Shown here piece after piece: positions 1 to 5,311 of a stretch of 6,348 bases of DNA. This DNA is from Kiritimatiellia bacterium. Its GTDB lineage: Bacteria; Verrucomicrobiota; Kiritimatiellia; RFP12; UBA1067. Below the pieces are notes generated by a model. It was not told the DNA's origin, searched no databases, and was given only the letters and a program-made list of their open reading frames with translations. Positions within the stretch are counted from its first letter, which is position 1; each line of letters starts with the position of its first letter. The stretch is taken from the NCBI GenBank assembly GCA_017648225.1, contig JAGCJE010000005.1, positions 1 to 6,348 on the forward strand, in the 5' to 3' direction. The position numbers and the translations under genes were made by a program.

Positions 1-80
1 GCTTCTTAGAATTCTTTGAAGTCGACTACGGATAGCCCCTCATAAATGTAAAACCACAAAATCCACTTCGTAAAATACAC

Positions 81-105
81 TTCACCCTTTATTTATCAGG
101 GTGAA
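81..105. repeat. Short perfect inverted repeat in the fmt leader region
   Basis: The arms TTCACCCT (81-88) and AGGGTGAA (98-105) are perfect complements around a 9-nt AT-rich loop. No run of T follows on the plus strand, and only a TTTT lies beyond it on the minus strand, so it is a poor intrinsic terminator. It could end an upstream transcript or serve as a protein-binding dyad. It lies about 60 bp upstream of the -35 region of the fmt promoter. The structure is seen directly; any role is a guess. Confidence 0.35.
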
Positions 106-166
106 ATGCGCTTTCGTGTTCAAAAAATGGGTAAACTCCAGACCCATAGTCTGTAACATCCCCACC

Positions 167-195
167 TTATATTATGTCATCATTTATGATATAAT
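167..195 (+). promoter_or_regulatory. fmt promoter with extended -10
   Basis: A perfect -10 box TATAAT lies at 190-195 and is preceded by TGA at 187-189, giving the extended -10 pattern TGnTATAAT. The best -35 candidate at 17-bp spacing is TTATAT (167-172), a weak match, so the extended -10 probably carries recognition by the housekeeping sigma factor. Transcription should start near 201-203, only 3-5 nt before the fmt ATG at 206. Similar elements precede three other genes in this window. Confidence 0.75.
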
Positions 196-205
196 ATCCG
201 CCAAA

Positions 206-1237
206 ATGAAAGTTGTTTTCATGGGATCTTCCGACGCTTCAGCGGTTTGTCTGCGCGCGATAATGCGCGAGAAAGAGCTTGAGGTGGTCGGCGTGGTAAC
301 CCAGCCAGACCGTCCGGCTGGGCGCGGCAAGGCTTTAACACCCTGCCCCTGCAAAGCTTTTGCCGTTGAAAACGGAATTTCCGAAATCATTACGCCCGAA
401 GACGTAAACTCCGACGAGGCCATGGATAAAATCCGTTCATGGAAGCCGGACGTGATAGCCGTCGTCGCTTTCGGACAGTTCTTGAAAGCTCCCCTTCTCA
501 ATCTTCCCATCGGCGGCTGCATCAACTGCCATTTCTCGCTTCTTCCTAAATACCGCGGCGCGTCTCCCGTAGTCTCGGCGCTCGCGGCCGGCGAAAAACT
601 TACGGGCGTCACGGCGATGCGCATGGGCCTCGGGATGGACGACGGCCCTATTCTCCTGCAGAGTTATGAGCCGATCTATTCAGACGTCACCGGCGGAGAG
701 CTGATGGACTCGCTTGCGATTACCGGTGGCGTCACGTTGGCAAAAACCCTAAAGCTCATCAACAGAAATGCTCTCCCGCCCGAAGTGAAGCAGGATTCCT
801 CCGAGGCGACATTCGCCAAAAAGCTTAAAAAGACAGACGGACTTATCAAGTGGGACGATCCGGTAATCTTCGTCGAACGGAAAATCCGCGCATATATGCC
901 CTGGCCCGGAACTTACACGTTCCTGCCTCAAAGGCTGCGCAAAAAAGGTTCTACGGGCCGCGTTTCGATTTTAAAAGCAGCAATCGTCAAAATGATTGAT
1001 CCGGCATGGCGCGATGCGGCGCCCGGCACCGTTCTAAAATGCATAAAAACACCTTTGAAAGACGGACCTCTCGCCACTGCGCTGCCGCCTAAGGCAACCG
1101 GGCCGATCGTAAAATGCCTCGACACCGCTTTAATCCTCCTTGAACTCAAGCCTGAGGGAAGCTCGAAAATGGACGGCGGCGCTTTTCTCGCGGGCCGCCC
1201 TCTCATCGAAGGCGAAGATTCGTTTTTAAGCGAATAA
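206..1237 (+). CDS. fmt: Methionyl-tRNA formyltransferase
   Basis: Transfers a formyl group from 10-formyltetrahydrofolate to Met-tRNA(fMet) in the cytoplasm, making the initiator for translation. The 343-residue product starts with the Rossmann-type strand MKVVFMGS, then VTQPDRPAGRGK (31-42), the formyltransferase core with N107, H109, the loop SLLPKYRGASP (111-121) and the Asp of MDDGPIL (D145). The N-x-H and Asp triad is the catalytic set of the family. A C-terminal OB-like tRNA-binding domain follows (about 215-343), with the family signatures PWPGTY and LLELKPEG. It is somewhat longer than usual (about 315); the extra residues sit around 280-300. I chose the ATG at 206 because the family fold begins there. 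An in-frame GTG at 101 would add 35 unrelated residues and lies upstream of the promoter. No Shine-Dalgarno site is visible, consistent with a nearly leaderless mRNA. The usual partner def is not in the window. It converges on miaA, with 10 bp between the stops. Confidence 0.96.
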   Translation: MKVVFMGSSDASAVCLRAIMREKELEVVGVVTQPDRPAGRGKALTPCPCKAFAVENGISEIITPEDVNSDEAMDKIRSWKPDVIAVVAFGQFLKAPLLNLPIGGCINCHFSLLPKYRGASPVVSALAAGEKLTGVTAMRMGLGMDDGPILLQSYEPIYSDVTGGELMDSLAITGGVTLAKTLKLINRNALPPEVKQDSSEATFAKKLKKTDGLIKWDDPVIFVERKIRAYMPWPGTYTFLPQRLRKKGSTGRVSILKAAIVKMIDPAWRDAAPGTVLKCIKTPLKDGPLATALPPKATGPIVKCLDTALILLELKPEGSSKMDGGAFLAGRPLIEGEDSFLSE

Positions 1238-1259
1238 TCTGCGGCGTTTAAACGAATTT
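1216..1259. repeat. Inverted repeat across the convergent fmt/miaA ends
   Basis: ATTCGTTT (1218-1225) and AAACGAAT (1250-1257) are perfect complements, and the stem can be extended by one G-T and one A-T pair. The 24-nt loop contains the fmt stop codon, and the distal arm overlaps the end of miaA. A transcript from either direction could form this AT-rich hairpin, so it may act as a shared end structure. It lacks a GC-rich stem and a clear U-run, so it is not a canonical intrinsic terminator. Confidence 0.3.
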
Positions 1260-1934
1260 AACCCGCCACGGCCCCTTCTCGCGCCAGCATTCGCGTACGG
1301 CGTCGACGGTCGGATCGACGTAAAGCGGCGTCGACTGATGGCGAAACCACGTATCCTGACGTTTCGCCAGCTGACATGTGCGGATGAAGATCTTATCACG
1401 ATCGTCTCCCTCGCGGTAGCCGATGGCGAGAGAAGCGGTTTTCGACCAGACGGGATAGCGCTCGTGAAGAGATCGCTTTTCGTCTTCCAGCCCGGCCATA
1501 AACATATCGTCAAGCCTGTCTGCGATGCGCTTTCGCACAACGGCTCGGTCTATCCTGATTACGGGATATTCAGGCGGCGGATTTTTCCATTCTCCGTCCA
1601 ATCCTCGCAAAAGCGCTGAAAAATAAAGTCCCGTACCGCCGACGATAATGACGGGAACGTCTTCCGGGACCGTTCTGATCCACTTCGCCGCGGCTCTGAG
1701 CCACGCGCCGGAGGAAAACTCTTCGGCCGGAGTCACAACATCCACGCCGCCCATTCCAAACTCTTCGATCTCGGCCTGCGGCGGCTTCGCCGTACCGATA
1801 TCCATGCCTTTATAGACGAGCATCGAATCGGCGCTTAAAATTCTCGCGCCCATTTCACGCGCCAGAGATGCGGCGATCGCACTTTTACCGCTGGCGGTAG
1901 GACCAGCCAGAATATATGCGTCGCGCTCTATCAT
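1248..1934 (-). CDS. miaA: tRNA dimethylallyltransferase, shortened form
   Basis: Adds a dimethylallyl group to N6 of A37 in tRNAs that read codons starting with U, the first step toward ms2i6A. The 228-residue product has the P-loop GPTASGKS (11-18), SADSMLVYKGMDIGTAKP (34-51) with the expected catalytic Asp (D36), GGTGLY (99-104), IGYRE (171-175) and KRQDTWFR (191-198), all MiaA hallmarks in the right order. Most bacterial MiaA proteins have about 300 residues. Here the stretch between GGTGLY and GYRE is only about 70 residues instead of about 140, and the usual DPxAAxxIHPND...RALE segment is absent. The GYRE-to-KRQ spacing is also short, and the usual HH before the VD of the core reads GG. 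Everything lies in one frame, so this is not a simple frameshift. The start ATG overlaps the lspA stop as ATGA, with AAAAAGG 4 nt upstream, which suggests translational coupling. It is the last gene of the operon. Family is certain; retained activity is inferred. Confidence 0.92.
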   Translation of the reverse strand: MIERDAYILAGPTASGKSAIAASLAREMGARILSADSMLVYKGMDIGTAKPPQAEIEEFGMGGVDVVTPAEEFSSGAWLRAAAKWIRTVPEDVPVIIVGGTGLYFSALLRGLDGEWKNPPPEYPVIRIDRAVVRKRIADRLDDMFMAGLEDEKRSLHERYPVWSKTASLAIGYREGDDRDKIFIRTCQLAKRQDTWFRHQSTPLYVDPTVDAVRECWREKGPWRVKFV

Positions 1935-2431
1935 TCAGCCTTTTTCTCGGGCCTGGGGGCCTTGAAAGAAAGGAAAATCAAAAGAAACGCAGAGCATGTT
2001 ATTAAAATATCCGCAACATTGAAGCAGGGGAAATGATACGCCTCGCCCCAATGAAAATCGAGAAAATCTACAACATACCCGCGCCAGAGACGGTCAATCA
2101 GATTACCGACGATTCCCGCATAAAGAAACGTCTCGGCGACAACGCTGGTCTTTACGCACCACGAAGGCCCTTCCAGAATAAAGAAGTCCTTGCGACGCCA
2201 GGCCAGAAGCGCCATCACTAAAATCGCGAAGACCGCAAGCGGCCATACCTGACCTTGAAACATTCCCCAAGCGCATCCCCGGTTCTCGACATACGTCAAA
2301 TTGAAGAAGCCGGGGATCACCGAGAAAGTCTCGACGCCGCTCTTCCAAAGATAATGAATCGCCATCTCTTTGGTCAAGGCGTCAATGATCAGCAGATGCA
2401 GCGCCGCGACAATCAGCTTGAAAGCGTACAT
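1931..2431 (-). CDS. lspA: Lipoprotein signal peptidase (signal peptidase II)
   Basis: Inner-membrane aspartic protease that removes signal peptides from diacylglyceryl-modified prolipoproteins before the lipobox cysteine. The 166-residue length is typical. Visible motifs are the D-x-x-TK of the first helix (D17, T20, K21), NRGCAWGMF (50-58, the family NxGxAFG-like region), GNLIDRLWRGYVVDF (109-123) and FNVAD (137-141). D122 and D141 match the catalytic aspartate pair. Hydrophobic segments near 4-20, 62-78, 98-112 and 142-157 fit the four-helix topology, and a charged tail (PRPEKKAE) ends the protein. It starts 2 nt after the stop of the dksA-like gene and has no good Shine-Dalgarno site at normal distance, so it is probably translated by coupling to that gene. 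Its stop overlaps the miaA start. It is likely transcribed from the promoter at 3217-3245. Confidence 0.97.
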   Translation of the reverse strand: MYAFKLIVAALHLLIIDALTKEMAIHYLWKSGVETFSVIPGFFNLTYVENRGCAWGMFQGQVWPLAVFAILVMALLAWRRKDFFILEGPSWCVKTSVVAETFLYAGIVGNLIDRLWRGYVVDFLDFHWGEAYHFPCFNVADILITCSAFLLIFLSFKAPRPEKKAE

Positions 2432-2433
2432 CG

Positions 2434-3174
2434 TTAACCGCGCTGACGCTCCATTTCACTCTGACATTCCATGCACGTCAGAACGAACGGCTGATTGAGA
2501 AGTCTAGGCTTGCGGATCAACTGACCGCAAACGGTGCAGACGCCGTACGTTCCGTCTTCGATACGGTGAAGAGCCTCCTCGATCTGCTGAATCGTGCGGT
2601 TAATATTGCCCATCTGACCGAGAGCCTGCAGTCTCAAGGTCTGATTGGTGCCGTCGCCGCCGTCCGCCTCGTGATCGCCGGACTCGTTGAATCCGGTCGC
2701 CTTCATCGCATCCGCGCCTTTAAGAGCCGTTTCACGGGCTTCAAGAAGACGCTTGCGGAAATCCTTGAGATCGGCCGCGGGAAACTTAACGGTATTCTTA
2801 CCTTGAGCGCGGGTCGTAGGTCTGCGGGAAAGACGGATTTCGTTATCGCGGCGGGTCTGATCCTCGTTGCGGGCCGACCGCTTCATTTCCTGAGCGATGG
2901 ACATCGCAAACGCGACAGCCTTCGAAGTATCCGTAAGAACGACAGGCTTCGGAGGAGCTTTAGCGATAACCGGAGCCTTTCTAACGATACGCGGAGGAAC
3001 GCGCTTGACTTCGGCCTTGACCGCGGGGGCCTCCTGGACCTTCGCGGCGGGCTTCTCGCTCGCAGGCTTCTTGGCGGGAGCAGCTTTCTTAGCGTCCGTT
3101 TTAGGAGCAGGCTTCTTCGCCGCCGGCTTTTTAACCGCCTTTTTGGACTCTATTGACTTAATTGTAAATCCCAT
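2434..3174 (-). CDS. DksA/TraR-type C4 zinc-finger protein with Lys/Ala/Pro-rich N-terminal tail
   Basis: Probably an RNA polymerase secondary-channel regulator of the DksA/TraR family. The C-terminal part (about 132-246) has a predicted coiled coil with an acidic turn (about 162-174: E164, D167, E169, D171, D174), then the zinc finger with C213, C216, C234 and C237 spaced C-x2-C-x17-C-x2-C, as in DksA. The TYGVCTVCG context is also typical. Residues about 10-78 are an unusual low-complexity tail of Lys, Ala and Pro, like that of histone H1-like or AlgP-type proteins. It is followed by a basic, polar linker (about 79-130). The 246-residue total is well above the roughly 150 of E. coli DksA. 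The start at 3174 is firm, with a full AAGGAGGT site 6 nt upstream. The gene sits between a GreA-type gene and lspA. I do not assign the symbol dksA because the acidic tip differs from the E. coli form and orthology is unproven. The tail may bind nucleic acid; this is inference. Confidence 0.9.
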   Translation of the reverse strand: MGFTIKSIESKKAVKKPAAKKPAPKTDAKKAAPAKKPASEKPAAKVQEAPAVKAEVKRVPPRIVRKAPVIAKAPPKPVVLTDTSKAVAFAMSIAQEMKRSARNEDQTRRDNEIRLSRRPTTRAQGKNTVKFPAADLKDFRKRLLEARETALKGADAMKATGFNESGDHEADGGDGTNQTLRLQALGQMGNINRTIQQIEEALHRIEDGTYGVCTVCGQLIRKPRLLNQPFVLTCMECQSEMERQRG

Positions 3175-3180
3175 AATGGT

Positions 3181-3188
3181 ACCTCCTT
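3181..3188 (-). promoter_or_regulatory. Strong ribosome binding site of the dksA-like gene
   Basis: AAGGAGGT is a full complement of the 16S rRNA 3' end and lies 6 nt before the ATG at 3174. It is the strongest such site in the window and fixes the start codon. lspA downstream has none of its own, so ribosomes loaded here may also serve lspA by coupling. Confidence 0.85.
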
Positions 3189-3216
3189 CTCTATGCGCAA
3201 CCTTGCAACGTAGGAG

Positions 3217-3245
3217 ATTATATCATATTTGCATTCCCGAGGGAA
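3217..3245 (-). promoter_or_regulatory. Promoter of the dksA-lspA-miaA operon, overlapping the greA-like stop codon
   Basis: On the minus strand TATAAT (3222-3217) is preceded by TGA (3225-3223), a TGnTATAAT extended -10. The TGA is also the stop codon of the greA-like gene. At 17-bp spacing the -35 candidate is TTCCCT (3245-3240), a weak match inside coding sequence. The predicted start near 3210 gives a leader of about 36 nt ending in the strong ribosome binding site. Confidence 0.7.
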
Positions 3246-5238
3246 GTTTTATCCACTCGCGGATCGTCTCGTTCAAAGGCTCGATTCTGACAATCATCGC
3301 GAAAACCGCGGCGCCGTCGAAACCAGGGAGCTCGAACTGTTCACCGGCCTTCTTGCCGAGCATATTCTCGGCGAGCTTAGCCTTGGATGAAAGGATTCCC
3401 ATTTCGACGTCGTTGTCCCATTCGCCGAGAATATGATACGTGCGCTCGCCGTCGGGAGTGGATATGACCACAGTAACTCCGGGCATCACCTCGTCGGTCG
3501 TAGCATCGGAGAAGTCCCACGGCTTGACGACTTCGAGGTCGGCCTGCATGAGCGACTGCTTCTGCATGAGAGCGCGCTGCTCGTCCTTGGCATACTGATA
3601 CTCGGCGTTTTCGCTCAGATCGCCGTAGCTCTTGGCGAACTCGATGCGCTTGACGTTGGCGGGCATATCCTCATTGATGAGCTTGAGGTATTCCGCTTTT
3701 CTAATCGCGAAGCTGCGGTAGCTGGTGAAGCGGCCGTACTCCTTCTTCTTCTCGACCTTGACGATGCGCGAAGCGAGTTCGGGAGCGATGCGCGCCATTC
3801 TGACGACGATCGTGTGGTGGGTCGAATGATCCCAAGCGATGGAAGCCTGGAAGCGCTCGAAGAACACGACTCTGGAGGCTTCATCAAGCCAGCCAAGAAC
3901 CTTCTCAAGCCACTTTACATCGGCAAAGAGGCGGCGGACCATATTCTGCATCTTGAGAATCTCGCCGCTCTGACGGCCTTCGCCCAGCGCGATGGCATGG
4001 GTAAGAATCGTGACAAGCTGAGGAAGCTCGGTCCAGTCCTTGAACATCTCGTATTTACCTACGATGAGCGTAGTAAGCGTCGCGGGAGCTTTAGGACGGC
4101 GCATAAACTCGGCGATCGTCTCTCGGCACGCGCTCTCGGCGCCGAAGAGCGAAACGACCTCCGTAACGGCAGTGAAGCAGAATTCATCGAGCGACCTGTA
4201 AAGCTTAAGCTTGTTCTCGTCGTCCGTAGCGAGAAGCTTGATCATAGCGCCGACCTCGCGGGCTGGAAGCTCGGCGGCGGCCTTGACGTAACGCTTACGT
4301 TCGCGGAGATATTCAAGCATGTCGGCGAGCGGAGGATTCGTAAAGCCGAGATCGGTAACCGTAACCGCGAGACGGGCGTAGAGGGCGTCATCGACCTTGC
4401 GCGCGGCCGTAACGGCAAACGCGAGACGCTCGTTGATCTTAGCCTTTGTCGCGTCGTCCGCATCCTTGAACTTACCCTGCGAGACGAACTCGCGAACTGA
4501 TGCGAGAATAAGCTTAGGGTCGGTCTCGTGGCTGAAAGCCGTAAGCCAGACGTCACCGTAATTCTCGACAGAAGCCTTAAGGCGGATGGGATCGGTACGC
4601 TTGACGGGGATCTCGACGAGCTGATCCTTGCGGAGCTCGGCGCGGACGGTCTCCCAGAACTTCTTCCAATTGACGGACTTAACGAAGCCGTTGTTGACGC
4701 AAATCGTCTCAAGCTTGGTGACGGGCATATCGCCGTAACTCTTGAGGACGGCCTTCACGAAATCGGCCGGCTTGTCCTTAAGCATCGCCTCGAACGCGGC
4801 GGGATCGGCCTGGCGCATGACGAGCACATGATTCTCGGACGGAACTTCGAGCATGTCGACGGCGGCGTCGTAGGAGAACTGGTGACCGCGCTTCGTCTTG
4901 AAGTCGACGGTAATCTTGCGGTAAAAGTAATCGAGACGTTTAACCGTGCCTAAGCCCCACGTGTCATTAAGAACGAGCGCGCCGACCTGGAAGCTCAGAA
5001 GCTTCTCGAGAACGACCAGTATCTTATCGAGGGGCGCCGCGCCGAAATTCGCGCCGTCGATAAACGAAAGAAGAAGACGGTCTGTAGTCGTCTTCTTCAA
5101 AAAATCTTTGATTCCTTCGGGGGTGACGCTCTTTTCGAGATCAGCCCTATTGTCACGCACGAGCTTGAAGGCTCGCTCAAAATCGCGCTTCTCCGCGCAT
5201 TCGTTTAATTCTTTTACCAACGTTTCAGTAACGTTCAT
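3223..5238 (-). CDS. Long GreA/GreB-type transcription elongation factor
   Basis: Predicted transcript cleavage factor that enters the RNA polymerase secondary channel and rescues backtracked complexes. The C-terminal 170 or so residues are a full Gre module: a coiled coil (about 505-575) with the tip GDLSENAEY (539-547), where D540 and E543 match the acidic residues that direct cleavage, then the FKBP-like domain (about 585-655, with GERTYHILGE and MLGKKAGEQFEL). Ahead lie about 500 residues not found in E. coli GreA. They are mostly helical in appearance and include a small beta-rich segment (83-130, FQVGALVL...TWGLGTVKRLD...ITVDF) that resembles an SH3- or CarD-like fold. Chlamydial GreA has a similar length and layout, the main hint for a PVC host. 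At the start, AAGGAG touches the ATG at 5244 directly, whereas the ATG at 5238 lies 6 nt from it. I therefore use 5238 (671 residues). The gene has its own promoter, and its stop codon lies within the next one. I leave the symbol blank because of the extra domains, though greA is the likely name. Confidence 0.92.
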   Translation of the reverse strand: MNVTETLVKELNECAEKRDFERAFKLVRDNRADLEKSVTPEGIKDFLKKTTTDRLLLSFIDGANFGAAPLDKILVVLEKLLSFQVGALVLNDTWGLGTVKRLDYFYRKITVDFKTKRGHQFSYDAAVDMLEVPSENHVLVMRQADPAAFEAMLKDKPADFVKAVLKSYGDMPVTKLETICVNNGFVKSVNWKKFWETVRAELRKDQLVEIPVKRTDPIRLKASVENYGDVWLTAFSHETDPKLILASVREFVSQGKFKDADDATKAKINERLAFAVTAARKVDDALYARLAVTVTDLGFTNPPLADMLEYLRERKRYVKAAAELPAREVGAMIKLLATDDENKLKLYRSLDEFCFTAVTEVVSLFGAESACRETIAEFMRRPKAPATLTTLIVGKYEMFKDWTELPQLVTILTHAIALGEGRQSGEILKMQNMVRRLFADVKWLEKVLGWLDEASRVVFFERFQASIAWDHSTHHTIVVRMARIAPELASRIVKVEKKKEYGRFTSYRSFAIRKAEYLKLINEDMPANVKRIEFAKSYGDLSENAEYQYAKDEQRALMQKQSLMQADLEVVKPWDFSDATTDEVMPGVTVVISTPDGERTYHILGEWDNDVEMGILSSKAKLAENMLGKKAGEQFELPGFDGAAVFAMIVRIEPLNETIREWIKLPSGMQI

Positions 5239-5244
5239 TTTCAT

Positions 5245-5250
5245 CTCCTT
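5245..5250 (-). promoter_or_regulatory. Ribosome binding site that decides the greA-like start
   Basis: AAGGAG at 5250-5245 directly touches an in-frame ATG at 5244, which leaves no spacer. A second in-frame ATG at 5238-5236 has the usual 6-nt spacing. This favours 5238 as the true start, trimming two residues from the longest frame. Confidence 0.75.
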
Positions 5251-5268
5251 GAAATTTTAAGTCCAAAA

Positions 5269-5297
5269 ATTATACCAAAAAAGCAGCAGAATGTCTT
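5269..5297 (-). promoter_or_regulatory. Promoter of the greA-like gene
   Basis: On the minus strand TATAAT (5274-5269) is preceded by TGG (5277-5275), again an extended -10. A -35 box AAGACA (5297-5292) matches four of six consensus positions at the ideal 17-bp spacing. A run of six T lies in the spacer (5282-5277). Transcription should start near 5262, giving a leader of about 24 nt. This is the best complete promoter in the window. Confidence 0.78.
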
Positions 5298-5311
5298 GCG
5301 CGATTTTCCGC

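Noticed and set aside
3..35. Possible C-terminal end of a gene entering from the left (ten codons, then TAG at 33-35)
   Set aside because: Ten residues are too few to recognise anything; other frames also close within a few codons, so there is no support for a gene end.
101..205. Upstream in-frame GTG start that would extend Fmt by 35 residues
   Set aside because: The added residues precede the first Rossmann strand, match nothing in the family and would require transcription from upstream of the clear promoter at 167-195. No good ribosome binding site precedes the GTG.
2566..3156. Plus-strand open frame rich in Arg and Leu opposite the dksA-like gene
   Set aside because: It is the complement of the Lys/Ala/Pro codons and the zinc-finger gene; the minus-strand reading has the C4 finger and a perfect ribosome binding site.
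3433..4500. Long plus-strand open frame of 355 codons opposite the greA-like gene
   Set aside because: It lies antisense to a well-supported Gre-family gene, has no recognisable domain, and its Leu/Arg/Glu-rich, repetitive makeup is what the complement of this GC-skewed gene yields.
5277..5311. Intrinsic terminator after the GH16 gene, suggested by a run of six T
   Set aside because: No complementary stem precedes the T-run; the run fits better as the spacer of the greA-like promoter.
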